A stretch of DNA of 43,047 nucleotides. Source: Bacteroides sp. (GTDB taxonomy: Bacteria > Bacteroidota > Bacteroidia > Bacteroidales > Muribaculaceae). Each line of letters begins with the position of its first letter. Positions within the stretch are counted from its first letter, which is position 1. The notes under the pieces were generated by a model, which saw only the letters and a program-made list of their open reading frames with translations, searched no databases and was not told where the DNA came from. Below, in pieces: positions 1 to 9,015 of the stretch. Position numbers and translations under genes: made by a program. Where the stretch lies: the NCBI GenBank assembly GCA_014801225.1, contig JAAVEO010000037.1:1-43047 (forward strand). The letters run 5' to 3'.

Positions 1-655
1 GCATCGAGATATCCGAAAGATTATTGAAGCCGGAGAATATGGATAGATGCGCGAATTTGCTGACTCCCGTCACCAATACAAATTTAATATATTCGTCACA
101 TCCCTTTATGACCGAGTAGAAACCCTGGAGACGTTGTCTCATCACTTCTTTTCGTTCCGACTCATGAAGATAGGCAAGAAGCGGTTTGTCATACTCATCT
201 ATAAGAATTACTACATTTCGACCATAAGACTCTTTTGCCTTTCGGATAACATCCTCGAATCTTATTGATAGCGTTGTGTCATTATGGGGTGTTATCCCGA
301 ACTCCCGCTCCCAATCATCAAGTACTTTTGAGAGTCTGCGGGTGAGATTCTCGGGATCATCATAGCTTTCTTTGCTCAGGTCAAGTCGGAGCACGGGATA
401 CTTTATCCATTCCTTCTCCAGATTCTCGATGGCCAGGCCCTTGAAAAGCTCCTTTTCCCCTTTGAAATAAGATTCAAGCGTTGAGACAAGCAGACTTTTT
501 CCGAATCGGCGGGGCCGGCTCAGAAATACATAACTGTTTTCTTTAACTAATTGATGGATAAGAGCGGTCTTATCAACATAGATATAGTTGTCTGTAATCA
601 GTTTTTCAAAACTTTGAATACCTACCGGATATTTGAACTTTCCATTTTCTGCCAT
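1..655 (-). CDS. AAA-ATPase-like protein, N-terminal part (runs off the window)
   Basis: The frame opens with ATG at 655 and stays open to the left edge, giving about 218 residues without a stop. It begins MAENGKFKYPVGIQSFEKL, then has YVDKTALI, a P-loop in the form SRPRRFGKSLL (residues about 47-57), the segment LESYFKGEKELFKGL, and a Walker B strand VVILIDEYDKPLL. This is the signature of the large Bacteroidota family with an N-terminal AAA-ATPase-like domain (PF09820) that normally carries a C-terminal PD-(D/E)XK nuclease-like domain (PF08011). That C-terminal part lies outside the window. Members are numerous per genome and their role is not established. A good promoter sits just upstream at 684-714. 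Family assignment is strong; function is not claimed. Confidence 0.88.
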   Translation of the reverse strand, partial: MAENGKFKYPVGIQSFEKLITDNYIYVDKTALIHQLVKENSYVFLSRPRRFGKSLLVSTLESYFKGEKELFKGLAIENLEKEWIKYPVLRLDLSKESYDDPENLTRRLSKVLDDWEREFGITPHNDTTLSIRFEDVIRKAKESYGRNVVILIDEYDKPLLAYLHESERKEVMRQRLQGFYSVIKGCDEYIKFVLVTGVSKFAHLSIFSGFNNLSDISM

Positions 656-683
656 AGCTTGATCTTATTATCGGTTGTAAGTG

Positions 684-714
684 CAAATTTAATAAAATAA
701 ACCAGATTTCCCAA
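684..714 (-). promoter_or_regulatory. Promoter of the AAA-ATPase gene
   Basis: Read on the minus strand: TTG (712-714), a 20-base spacer, then TAAATTTG (684-691). This matches the Bacteroidota consensus TTTG/TAnnTTTG. It leaves a leader of about 20-25 bases before the ATG at 655. Confidence 0.7.
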
Positions 715-733
715 CCTTTGTTGAGGCGTAAAT

Positions 734-774
734 AAAAAATCGTTCCGTTCGAATCTCGAACGGAACGATTTTTT
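734..774 (-). terminator. Intrinsic terminator after the parvulin-type foldase gene
   Basis: Perfect inverted repeat: arm 734-751, loop of five bases, arm 757-774. The stem ends in A6/T6, so it can work in both directions. It lies 48 bases past the stop codon of the minus-strand gene. Confidence 0.85.
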
Positions 775-821
775 ATCGCACTATGGAAAGGTAGATGCCA
801 TTTCCATTGAAGGGAAAGTTT

Positions 822-2750
822 TTACTTTATTTTCTTTAGCTCTTTCTCGTTGATTGTCACAGGATAGCGGGATTTGAGTTCATCAATCCACTGCTGTTCG
901 AGTTCGACTTGATAATCGTTGGTCACACGGCCTCTTACGTCCATAGCGTTCTCAGGTGCATCGATAGTGCGAGGATCGAAGAGGAAGTAGACTGTATAAC
1001 GGGAATTGGATGGTGTCACTGGCTTACCTCCAAACATCAGATTATCCACCATAGCATTGTCACCTCTCTTCACGAGCACTCGGTCAAGTTGTGCCTGACG
1101 GGGGAATTCCTTGCGGATAGTGGAGATAACGGTATCGTTGCCAAGCTGGGTCATGCGGGTGCGGATTGCTGTCGCTACAGAATCATTGGCTGCCTGCACA
1201 AGAATACCTTTTACATGAGGCTGATCCCATGTGTATTGGTCGCGATGTGCCTGAAAATAGTTCTCAAGGCCTTCGGTGTCCTGAGCAGCCTTGTTCCATA
1301 CCTTTTGAAGGCTTATCTCATAGAGAAGGCTGCCATCGCGATATTCATTGAGAAGGTTGCGATAGTCCGGTTCGTTGGCAATCAGCCATTCCTCTTCGGC
1401 TTCGATGAGTTTCGAATTGGAGAATCCGAGGAAATACTGATCGAGCATCTTAGAGGCGATGGAAGCACTGGGCTGAGGAGTGTTGTGCATACCGCTCACG
1501 AAATCGGCAACGCTGATATTGTTCTTTCCGATAGTGAGGAGGGTGGTCTGGTCAGGAGTATAAGTAGCGTAGAATACGGAATCAAGACCATTAGCCGCTA
1601 CATAATCGCGGATACCTTTCTCTGCTGCGGTATTCCATTTTGCCTTATGCTTTGCCGCCAGACGATCGTTCTGAGCGCTGAGAATAAGACGGTATCTTTC
1701 GTCGCGTGGGTCGGAGAGTTTCTTAAGTATCTCGGGTTTGAGCTCTTCGGCACTCTCGGCGTCACGATGGGCAAGCTTCTTGATTATATGCCAGCCGTAA
1801 ACGGAACGTACCGGCTTGGATATCTCTCCGTCGGCAAGGGCAAAGGCCGCCTCATCGAATTCAGGCACCATCTCGCCGGCTCCGAACCAAGGTAGAAGAC
1901 CTCCTTGACGTCCTGAATTCTTATCGTCGCTTTCGTGGATAGCTATTTCCTCGAAAGAATTGGGATTGGAGATTACGAGGTTGTATATACTGTCGACAGT
2001 AGCCTTTACTTTGGCTTCCTCTTCGGGTGTGGCTCCGGGTTTAACCATTTTCATGATATGGCTGGCGTGTACTTTGCCTCGGGAAGGACGTTTGGCGCCA
2101 CCTACGATTACATGATAGGCTCCGGGAGATTCCACTACTTCGGATATACTTCCTTCGGGAAGATCCACGGCTGTTTTAGCGAAAGAATAGGGAAGACGTG
2201 TGGGAATCATATATCCCATATTGCCATGATTATTTTTCACAGCGGGATCTTGGGAGTATTTGTCGGCGATGGTAGTGAAATCCTGTCCTTCAAGAAGCAG
2301 ACCGCGAATGCTGTCGATCAGCTGACGATTGGCTGCATCCTGAGCTAAATCAGGAGTCTTGTAGGTCATGATATGCTTTACTTCCACTTCCATGCCACCC
2401 ATACGGGCTGCTTCATCCACATATTTTAGCAAAAGGGTGGAATCTGCCAGATAAGGTTCCGCGAGATCACGCTTGTATTTATCCATTTCCTTTCGGAAGG
2501 CAGTCGTGGTATCGAGCTTGGCGGCCAAAGCATCGGCCACCTTCATCTTGTACACCTTGAACATCTCGGCATACTCTTCGATTGGCTGAGGATCAAGCTG
2601 TTGCTGCTGGGTATTCTTATGATATAGATATTCGAATTCCGAGCGGGGCACATCCACTCCGTTGACTTTCATGACAACCGGGTCTTTAGCGGCCCATGCC
2701 ATGAGGGCGCAGGCCGACAGTGTGGCACCCGCCAAAATCTTGTTGTTCAT
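822..2750 (-). CDS. Periplasmic SurA/PpiC-type peptidylprolyl isomerase
   Basis: 642 residues. The N-terminus (MNNKILAGATLSACALMAWA) is a signal peptide, so the protein should be exported to the periplasm. An N-terminal SurA-like helical part follows (VMKVNGVDVPRSEFEYLYHK is the usual chaperone-domain opening), then two parvulin (rotamase) domains: about 115-220, starting near EVEVKHIMTY and containing YSQDPAVKNNHGNMGY, and about 225-335, starting GKVHASHIMKM and containing GGLLPWFGAGEMVPEF and VYGWHIIK. A long C-terminal helical region of about 300 residues completes it. Such foldases escort outer membrane proteins. It stands alone between two terminators, downstream of recQ. The subfamily (SurA versus PpiD-like) is not settled; no membrane anchor beyond the signal peptide is visible. 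Confidence 0.9.
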   Translation of the reverse strand: MNNKILAGATLSACALMAWAAKDPVVMKVNGVDVPRSEFEYLYHKNTQQQQLDPQPIEEYAEMFKVYKMKVADALAAKLDTTTAFRKEMDKYKRDLAEPYLADSTLLLKYVDEAARMGGMEVEVKHIMTYKTPDLAQDAANRQLIDSIRGLLLEGQDFTTIADKYSQDPAVKNNHGNMGYMIPTRLPYSFAKTAVDLPEGSISEVVESPGAYHVIVGGAKRPSRGKVHASHIMKMVKPGATPEEEAKVKATVDSIYNLVISNPNSFEEIAIHESDDKNSGRQGGLLPWFGAGEMVPEFDEAAFALADGEISKPVRSVYGWHIIKKLAHRDAESAEELKPEILKKLSDPRDERYRLILSAQNDRLAAKHKAKWNTAAEKGIRDYVAANGLDSVFYATYTPDQTTLLTIGKNNISVADFVSGMHNTPQPSASIASKMLDQYFLGFSNSKLIEAEEEWLIANEPDYRNLLNEYRDGSLLYEISLQKVWNKAAQDTEGLENYFQAHRDQYTWDQPHVKGILVQAANDSVATAIRTRMTQLGNDTVISTIRKEFPRQAQLDRVLVKRGDNAMVDNLMFGGKPVTPSNSRYTVYFLFDPRTIDAPENAMDVRGRVTNDYQVELEQQWIDELKSRYPVTINEKELKKIK

Positions 2751-2810
2751 CTTGAATATTATGGTTGTTTTTATTTCTGTTTGTATCGGTAGCCTGCCGG
2801 AAAGGGAATG

Positions 2811-2850
2811 AAAAAAGCTCCGGCGTCTTTGGAGATAACGCCGGAGCTTT
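2811..2850 (-). terminator. Intrinsic terminator after recQ
   Basis: Arms 2814-2826 and 2838-2850 pair perfectly (AAAGCTCCGGCGT and its complement) around an 11-base loop. On the minus strand the stem runs into six T residues (complement of 2811-2816). It lies 56 bases past the recQ stop. Confidence 0.9.
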
Positions 2851-2905
2851 TGAAAAATTATAATCTTCCTCTTTAAAAATGAGTTGAGGTCATAGTGTTT
2901 TGATA

Positions 2906-5086
2906 TCAGTTGCCCATCTCGGAGATGAATTTTATTCTCACGAGGCGAATTTTCTCCTCATCGAATTCATCGCCGAATTCCTGAATGGCGGCCTCGATAT
3001 CATCTTCCTCGCTCTCGCGGAAAAAGTCCATGATATCCTGCTCGCTCTCTTCGTCCATGATCTCCTCAAGGAAGTAATTGATATTGATCTTGGTGCCGGA
3101 ATATACGATTGATTCCAGTTCGTCGAGAAGTTCGTTGAATTCGAGTCCCTTGTTCTCGGTAAGCTCCACAAGGTCCATCTTTCTGTCGATTGCCTGGATG
3201 ATCCCGATCTTTAGTTTAGACTTAGTGCCTACCGAGCGTACCCGGATATCCATCGGGCGTTCTATCTCGTTCTCCTCCACATGCTTCTTGATGACTTCGG
3301 CAAACTCCTTGCCATAGCGTGTGGCCTTACCCATACCGACACCGGGAACATTGGCGAGTTCCTCGATTGTAATGGGATAAGTAGTGGCCATAGCTTCGAG
3401 TGAAGGCTCCTGGAATAGTACGAAAGGAGGAAGATTCAGCTTTTTGGCCATCTTCTTGCGGAGGTCTACAAGAATGGCGAAGAGTTCGGGGTCGGCCACA
3501 CATGCGGCGCCTCCTCTCATCTGAGCCTCAGCTTCGGCTTCTGAGAACTCCGTATCTTCCACAATCTTGAAGCTTACGGGATTCTTCAGATATTTCTTAC
3601 CCTTGGGTGTGAGGCGGACAGTTCCGTAGTTCTCCACCTCTTTAGACAGATAGCCGGCTATGGCCGCCTGACGTATCACCGTGAGCAACATTCGCTCGTC
3701 GGCTCCGGGCAGACAGCCGAATACATCGAGTTGGTCATGACCATACTTGCGCACTTCGTCAGTGGCACGGCCAATGAGTATGTTTACGATGTATTCCGGT
3801 TTGAATTTCTCTTTTAGAGCATCCACCGTCTCAATGACGGCACACAATTCATCTTTTGCTTCCACTTGTTTTTTGGGGTTTAGACAATTGTCACAGCAGC
3901 CGCAATTGTCACGGTCATACTGCTCTCCAAAATAATGTAGTAGTATTTTTCTTCGGCAAAGCGACGACTCCGCGTAAGAAGCGGTCTCAGCCAGAAGCTG
4001 GCGCCCTATCTCCTGCTCCGTGGCAGTCTTGCTTTGCATAAGTTTATCGAGTTTCTGTAGATCTTTCTGAGTATAGAATGTGATGCAGTGGCCCTCGCCT
4101 CCATCGCGCCCTGCTCGTCCTGTCTCCTGATAATATCCCTCCAGACTCTTGGGTATATCATAATGGATTACATAGCGCACATCGGGCTTGTCGATACCCA
4201 TGCCAAAGGCAATCGTGGCTACGATTACGTCTACCTTCTCCATTAGGAAAGCATCCTGATTGGCAGAACGTGTGGCGCTATCCATACCGGCGTGGTAGGG
4301 GAGACAACAGATATCATTCACTTTGAGAGTCTCGGCCAATTCCTCCACTCTCTTGCGGGAAAGACAATATATGATACCGGATTTCCCGGGATTCTGCTTG
4401 ATGAATCGGATAATGTCGCGGTCCACATCCTTGGTCTTTGGTCGAACCTCATAGAATAGATTCGTACGGTTGAAGGAGGAACGGAACACTGTATCGCGAC
4501 TCATTCCCAGATTCTTCCGGATATCATGCTGCACCTTTGGAGTGGCCGTGGCTGTCAACGCTATCACCGGACGCGCGCCTATCTCATTGATGATAGGACG
4601 AATACGTCGGTACTCCGGCCGGAAATCATGTCCCCATTCGGAGATACAGTGAGCCTCATCCACAGCATAGAAGGAGATATTCACACCACGCAGGAAATTT
4701 ATATTATCCTCTTTTGTGAGAGATTCGGGAGCTACATAGAGTAGCTTGGTCCTGCCACTGAGCACATCACTCTTTACCTTATCTATGGCGGCCTTGTTGA
4801 GCGAGGAATTCAGGAAATGGGCAACCCCATCGTCTTCGCTGTAATGACGTATCGAATCCACTTGATTTTTCATCAGTGCTATGAGTGGCGATATCACGAT
4901 CGCTGTGCCTTCGCTCATAAGAGCCGGAAGCTGATAGCAAAGTGATTTTCCGCCTCCCGTGGGCATGAGTACGAATACGTCGTGACCATCAAGGAGACTC
5001 TTGATTATCTCAAGCTGATTCCCCTTGAAGGTATCGAATCCGAAATGGTGCTTTAATGCTTTCTTTATTTCCTGAACATCTGCCAT
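2906..5086 (-). CDS. recQ: ATP-dependent DNA helicase RecQ
   Basis: 726 residues from the ATG at 5086 (MADVQEIKKALKHHFGF). An earlier in-frame start at 5239 is rejected because it lies upstream of the promoter at 5197-5227. Motifs in order: Walker A MPTGGGKS (41-48), DEAH box within AVDEAHCISEWGHDFRP, helicase motif VI region QETGRAGRDG, the zinc-binding segment with C-x16-C-x2-C-type cysteines (SSLCRRKILLHYF then NCGCCDNC), a winged-helix RQC part, and an HRDC domain (LRKKMAKKLNLPPFVLF onward). After HRDC comes a roughly 130-residue acidic C-terminal extension. RecQ unwinds DNA 3' to 5' in recombination and fork repair. It follows clpX by about 200 bases but has its own promoter, so it is probably a separate unit with some read-through. 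Confidence 0.97.
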   Translation of the reverse strand: MADVQEIKKALKHHFGFDTFKGNQLEIIKSLLDGHDVFVLMPTGGGKSLCYQLPALMSEGTAIVISPLIALMKNQVDSIRHYSEDDGVAHFLNSSLNKAAIDKVKSDVLSGRTKLLYVAPESLTKEDNINFLRGVNISFYAVDEAHCISEWGHDFRPEYRRIRPIINEIGARPVIALTATATPKVQHDIRKNLGMSRDTVFRSSFNRTNLFYEVRPKTKDVDRDIIRFIKQNPGKSGIIYCLSRKRVEELAETLKVNDICCLPYHAGMDSATRSANQDAFLMEKVDVIVATIAFGMGIDKPDVRYVIHYDIPKSLEGYYQETGRAGRDGGEGHCITFYTQKDLQKLDKLMQSKTATEQEIGRQLLAETASYAESSLCRRKILLHYFGEQYDRDNCGCCDNCLNPKKQVEAKDELCAVIETVDALKEKFKPEYIVNILIGRATDEVRKYGHDQLDVFGCLPGADERMLLTVIRQAAIAGYLSKEVENYGTVRLTPKGKKYLKNPVSFKIVEDTEFSEAEAEAQMRGGAACVADPELFAILVDLRKKMAKKLNLPPFVLFQEPSLEAMATTYPITIEELANVPGVGMGKATRYGKEFAEVIKKHVEENEIERPMDIRVRSVGTKSKLKIGIIQAIDRKMDLVELTENKGLEFNELLDELESIVYSGTKININYFLEEIMDEESEQDIMDFFRESEEDDIEAAIQEFGDEFDEEKIRLVRIKFISEMGN

Positions 5087-5196
5087 GAAGTAGGTTTTAT
5101 GAGGTTGCGCCGTCGGCTGCTCTTTCCATGGGAACGGGCTTCCGATATATGGCGTAGATGAGAGTCCGATTGCCTTCCTTTGCGGAAAGCTACATA

Positions 5197-5227
5197 CAAA
5201 ATTAAAAAAATTATGACATCCGACAAA
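5197..5227 (-). promoter_or_regulatory. recQ promoter, overlapping the clpX terminator
   Basis: On the minus strand: TTTG (complement of 5224-5227), 19 bases, TAATTTTG (complement of 5197-5204). The -33 box lies in the loop of the clpX terminator hairpin (5213-5238). The predicted start near 5190 gives a leader of about 100 bases. Confidence 0.65.
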
Positions 5228-5238
5228 ATCCGATGTCA
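5202..5238 (-). terminator. Probable terminator after clpX
   Basis: Inverted repeat ATGACATC (5213-5220) and GATGTCAT (5231-5238), 11-base loop. On the minus strand the stem is followed by an AT-rich run containing seven T residues. It lies 48 bases past the clpX stop. The stem is only 8 base pairs, so termination may be partial. Confidence 0.65.
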
Positions 5239-5285
5239 TATTTTTTTACAGAATATGTCGGGGAAATCATAGTTCCCTTTATGTA

Positions 5286-6554
5286 TCAGTCTCCTATCTT
5301 TGTCTTTTCGAAATGAGCTTTCTGTAGTTTTTCAGCTACATAGGCCGCATCCACGGTGAATGTATCCACCGGTTCGGAGGGCACCTCATACATTGCATCG
5401 ACCATAATAGTCTCCACTATAGAACGCAATCCTCGGGCTCCGAGCTTATACTCCACTGCCTTGTCAACGATAAGATCAAGAGCATCGTCAGTGAATACGA
5501 GTTTCACTCCGTCTATACGGAACATCTTCTCATATTGACGTGTGATGGCGTTCTTGGGCTCTGTGAGAATACGTCGCAAGGCTGCCTTGTCGAGAGGTTC
5601 GAGCGCGGTGAGCACCGGCAGGCGTCCGATAATCTCAGGAATCAAGCCGAATGATTTGAGGTCCTGCGGCATTACATAGCGCATAAGGTTCTCACGTTGA
5701 CGCTTACGGTCTTTCTCGTCATGACCGTATCCTACTACATGAGTATTGAGACGCGATGCTATCTTACGTTCTATGCCATCGAAGGCGCCTCCACAGATGA
5801 ATAGGATATTCTTCGTATCCACAGGTATCATCTTCTGCTCCGGATGCTTACGGCCTCCGTTGGGGGGCACGAGCACCGTGCTGCCCTCAAGAAGTTTCAG
5901 CAGACCTTGCTGTACACCTTCGCCACTCACATCGCGTGTGATGGAAGGATTGTCGCTCTTACGAGCGATCTTATCGATTTCATCGATAAAGACGATACCA
6001 CGCTGTGCGCGTTCCACATCATAATCACATGCCTGAAGCAGACGTGTGAGGAGCGATTCGATATCTTCGCCCACGTAGCCCGCTTCTGTCAGCACAGTCG
6101 CGTCTACTATAGTGAAAGGTACATCGAGCAGGCGTGCGATGGTCTTGGCCAAGAGGGTTTTGCCGGTGCCGGTAGGGCCTACGAGAATAATATTGCTTTT
6201 CTCGATATCTACATCTTCGTCATCGTCCTGAGGAAGCTTACCGTCCATCTGGGCAATACGTTTGTAATGATTGTAGACAGCTACGGAGAGATATTTCTTG
6301 GCTTCATCCTGACCGATGATATATTCATCGAGGAAGGCCTTTATCTCTTTAGGTTTGGGCACACTTCCGGATTTCCCTTTCTTGGCGCTCGTGCGCTTCT
6401 TCTTGGAAAGTTGGGTGTCGCGTGCGTTATCGATATAAGCGATGCAATCAGTACAGAGTGTCAATCCCTCCACTATATCGATTACGGGAGTGGAGGGCGA
6501 TTCAAACGCCCCGCACATCATGCATCTCTTTGGATTTGATTTCTGATTAGCCAT
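5286..6554 (-). CDS. clpX: ATP-dependent Clp protease ATP-binding subunit ClpX
   Basis: 422 residues, the usual length. An N-terminal four-cysteine zinc domain is seen (C11, C14, C34, C37). Walker A is GPTGTGKT (126-133), the pore-1 loop GYVGED (159-164), Walker B FIDEID (189-194), the RKH pore loop near 235-237, and a VGYG segment at about 274-277 where the ClpP-docking IGF-type loop sits. Sensor-2 GARGLR is near the C-terminus. ClpX unfolds tagged substrates and feeds them to ClpP in the cytoplasm. It starts six bases after the clpP stop, so the two are co-transcribed and probably translationally coupled. Confidence 0.98.
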   Translation of the reverse strand: MANQKSNPKRCMMCGAFESPSTPVIDIVEGLTLCTDCIAYIDNARDTQLSKKKRTSAKKGKSGSVPKPKEIKAFLDEYIIGQDEAKKYLSVAVYNHYKRIAQMDGKLPQDDDEDVDIEKSNIILVGPTGTGKTLLAKTIARLLDVPFTIVDATVLTEAGYVGEDIESLLTRLLQACDYDVERAQRGIVFIDEIDKIARKSDNPSITRDVSGEGVQQGLLKLLEGSTVLVPPNGGRKHPEQKMIPVDTKNILFICGGAFDGIERKIASRLNTHVVGYGHDEKDRKRQRENLMRYVMPQDLKSFGLIPEIIGRLPVLTALEPLDKAALRRILTEPKNAITRQYEKMFRIDGVKLVFTDDALDLIVDKAVEYKLGARGLRSIVETIMVDAMYEVPSEPVDTFTVDAAYVAEKLQKAHFEKTKIGD

Positions 6555-6560
6555 GAATTA

Positions 6561-7280
6561 TCACTTATCCTCTTTCTTGGGGTTGACCAACACTTTGTCG
6601 ATCATGCCATAGTCGCGTGCCTCGGCAGCTGTCATCCAGTAGTCGCGGTCGGAATCTGCTTCCACTTTTTCAAAAGGCTGACCGGAATGGCTGGAGATAA
6701 TACGGTAGAGCTCATCCTTCAGCTTGAGTATCTCTCGGGCCGTAATCTCTATGTCGCTGGCCTGACCCTGGATACCGCCCATAGGCTGATGAATCATCAC
6801 TCGGGAGTGGGGGAGTGCGTAACGCTTGCCCTTTTCGCCGGCTACGAGAAGCACCGCTGCCATAGAGGCGGCCATGCCTGTACAGATTGTGCTCACATCG
6901 GAGTTGATATACTGCATTGTGTCATAGATTCCCAGACCGGCATATACGGAGCCACCGGGAGAATTGACATAAATGGAGATATCCTTCTCGGGATCTACGG
7001 AATCGAGATAGAGGAGCTGGGCCTGAATGATATTGGCAGACGCATCGCTCACCTGAGTGCCGAGGAAGATGATGCGGTCCATCATAAGACGTGAGAATAC
7101 ATCCATCTGGGTCACATTGAGCTGACGCTCCTCGAGGATATAGGGGTTAAGATAATCCGCTGTGGGGTTGAAGGCCGCGGCTGCTGTGCGGTCATTGTCT
7201 ACTGCGCGTGTGTAGGAGTCGAACACGGAGGCTGATACTCCGGGCTGGCTGAGCGCGAATTTTCTGAAATCGTTCTGCAT
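6561..7280 (-). CDS. clpP: ATP-dependent Clp protease proteolytic subunit ClpP
   Basis: 239 residues from the ATG at 7280 ([14 protein letters not shown]). The frame is open further upstream to 7391, but that stretch codes for an Arg-rich peptide unlike ClpP and covers an intercistronic palindrome, so the later start is preferred. The Ser-His-Asp triad is visible: S139 in [12 protein letters not shown]164 in MIHQPMGG, D213 in DRDYWM. An N-terminal extension of about 45 residues before the conserved core (ILEERQLNV) is longer than in E. coli and may include a propeptide. It sits between tig and clpX in the classical order. Confidence 0.96.
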   Translation of the reverse strand: MQNDFRKFALSQPGVSASVFDSYTRAVDNDRTAAAAFNPTADYLNPYILEERQLNVTQMDVFSRLMMDRIIFLGTQVSDASANIIQAQLLYLDSVDPEKDISIYVNSPGGSVYAGLGIYDTMQYINSDVSTICTGMAASMAAVLLVAGEKGKRYALPHSRVMIHQPMGGIQGQASDIEITAREILKLKDELYRIISSHSGQPFEKVEADSDRDYWMTAAEARDYGMIDKVLVNPKKEDK

Positions 7281-7376
7281 TTGCTTGCTTTTTATGGCCG
7301 CTCTCCGCCGCCGGGACGAAGTAGGACCGTTTGGTTGAAAGTTTAACTCACAAATACTATGCCAAAAACATAATAT

Positions 7377-7408
7377 CCGGAGGGAACCCACATTAGGGAT
7401 CCCCCCGG
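7377..7408 (-). promoter_or_regulatory. Intercistronic imperfect palindrome between tig and clpP
   Basis: The segment reads CCGG-a-GGG-aa-CCC, a six-base loop, then GGG-at-CCC-c-CCGG, so three blocks pair in register with small bulges. Only a weak T-rich stretch follows on the minus strand. It may act as an attenuator or as an RNA-processing or stability element between the two cistrons. Confidence 0.4.
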
Positions 7409-7451
7409 ACCGTATATCGTTGGCTAATCTGCCGGGGCTAAACTTACGAGA

Positions 7452-8855
7452 TTACTCGTGAGCCATCTCGGCAGCTTCTTCAGCCGCGTTCTCGCCGAGC
7501 TCGGCGGGAGTGAAGAGTTTATTGAACTCCTCTACATTTACAGTCTTCTCATCGCATGTCACTGCCTCCTTGATAGCGGCGTAGAGTTTCATGTCGCGAG
7601 TCTGACCGTAGATGCTTTCGGCTGCTTTCTTGTCCTTGAGGATATCGTGGGCATATTTATCAACAACATCATCACCGATATTGTTGATGCCGTACTGTGC
7701 AAACTGCTGACGTGCCATCATGCGGGCTGTGTTGAGCACATCCTCCTGCTCTACTTTCACGTCAAGCTGAGCTGCGATAGCGTCGCGTACGAGCTCCCAC
7801 TCAAGACCCTTGCGGGCTGCTGCATACTCCGCATCGATGTTCTCTTCGTTGAGAGCCTCATTCTGAGCGCGGAGGAAATCCTTGAGAATGTCATCGGGAA
7901 GCTCAAGGCTGCCCACTGCATTCTGGATAGCCTCACGGGCATCGATAGTAAAGCGGTAGTTGCTGTCGCTGGTGAGGGCGTTGGCAATCATGTTGCGGAG
8001 TGCCTGACGGTATTCTTCCTCAGTTTTGATTTCAGTCTCCGGACCGAATACTGCCTTATAGAACTCTTCGCCGAGCTCAGCGGGCTTGAGAACGATGATT
8101 TCTTTCACTTCGAAGTTGAAGTCGCCCTTATGGTTCTCCACATCCTCTTTGTCGATGTTGAGCATGGAGGACATCTCTGTGGGGTTGGCGTCGCAAGTGG
8201 CGGCAGGGTTGAATTTTACTGTGTCGCCTACATGGCAGCCGGCGAAGAGCTTACGCTGCTCCTCATTGCGGAAGTGCTGGGGAGATACGATGCCGTTCTC
8301 TACCACAACACCCTCTGCCTTGGGCTGGCCGTTCTCATCAAGCTCGGTGATGACTCCCTTCACGAGGGCGGTCTCATCAGCTTCTTCGCCGGCTTCCTGC
8401 TTACCCATACGGCGACGGAAGTTCTTGTCCTGAGTATCGATCATCTCCTCGGATACCTCGATATTGTAGTAGGGTACGTGGAGATCTTTGTTTACGTGAG
8501 TATCGATCTCGGGAGCCAGACCAAGAGTGAATTCCAGGTTGTAATCCTTGGCGCTGAGATCAAATGTGTTGGTTGCTGCGGGCACGGGGTTGCCGAGCAC
8601 GTGGAGATTGTTCTCACGGATATAGTTGAAGAGGGCATCGCCGATCTCACGGTTCACGATATCGTATTTCACAGGCTCTCCATATTTCTTCTCGATCATG
8701 GAAGCGGGAGCCTTACCGGGACGGAAACCGGGAACTGCCTGGCTTTTACGGATTTTCTTAAGTTCTGCCTGTACTTTCTCGGCGTAGTCTTTCTCCTCGA
8801 TAGTCACTGTGAGCTTGCCGCGCACATTGTCGAGTTTTTCGTAAGCTACATTCAT
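7452..8855 (-). CDS. tig: Trigger factor, ribosome-associated chaperone
   Basis: 467 residues. The N-terminal ribosome-docking signature GFRPGKAP is at 43-50, followed by KKYGEPVKYDIVNREIGDALF as in trigger factors. A central PPIase-type region follows, though it is poorly conserved compared with E. coli, and then a long helical C-terminal domain (about 265-450) ending in an acidic, Ala/Glu-rich tail. It binds nascent chains at the ribosome exit. It is the first gene of the tig-clpP-clpX operon and starts about 113 bases downstream of a strong promoter. The acidic, Lys/Glu-rich composition and tightly biased codons fit a highly expressed gene. Confidence 0.96.
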   Translation of the reverse strand: MNVAYEKLDNVRGKLTVTIEEKDYAEKVQAELKKIRKSQAVPGFRPGKAPASMIEKKYGEPVKYDIVNREIGDALFNYIRENNLHVLGNPVPAATNTFDLSAKDYNLEFTLGLAPEIDTHVNKDLHVPYYNIEVSEEMIDTQDKNFRRRMGKQEAGEEADETALVKGVITELDENGQPKAEGVVVENGIVSPQHFRNEEQRKLFAGCHVGDTVKFNPAATCDANPTEMSSMLNIDKEDVENHKGDFNFEVKEIIVLKPAELGEEFYKAVFGPETEIKTEEEYRQALRNMIANALTSDSNYRFTIDAREAIQNAVGSLELPDDILKDFLRAQNEALNEENIDAEYAAARKGLEWELVRDAIAAQLDVKVEQEDVLNTARMMARQQFAQYGINNIGDDVVDKYAHDILKDKKAAESIYGQTRDMKLYAAIKEAVTCDEKTVNVEEFNKLFTPAELGENAAEEAAEMAHE

Positions 8856-8974
8856 TTCTTTAAGATGATATGTTTAGTTTTTTTATTATTCTTTTCGGGA
8901 GTGAGGGGTACCGTCGGAGGCTGGAAAACATTTGTTTAACGGCATCTTTCGAGCATGTAGTGCAAAATTGCGTG

Positions 8975-9006
8975 CAAAGATACGCATTTTCTCGCTCCTT
9001 TGCAAA
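8975..9006 (-). promoter_or_regulatory. Promoter of the tig-clpP-clpX operon
   Basis: On the minus strand: TTTG (complement of 9003-9006), 20 bases, TATCTTTG (complement of 8975-8982), an exact match to TTTG/TAnnTTTG. The -33 box lies ten bases past the stop codon of the aminopeptidase gene, and no terminator is seen between them. Confidence 0.8.
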
Positions 9007-9015
9007 TTCCGTCGT

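Noticed and set aside
47..268. 73-codon plus-strand frame at the left edge
   Set aside because: It is the shadow of the AAA-ATPase gene, whose Walker B strand is encoded on the opposite strand here.
5087..5239. Longer recQ start adding about 50 residues
   Set aside because: The extension lies upstream of or within the promoter at 5197-5227 and does not resemble RecQ; the ATG at 5086 matches the family start.
7458..8939. 493-codon plus-strand frame opposite trigger factor
   Set aside because: It is a mirror frame of the strongly biased tig gene; the protein is hydrophobic and Leu/Val/His-rich with no family features, and tig is certain.
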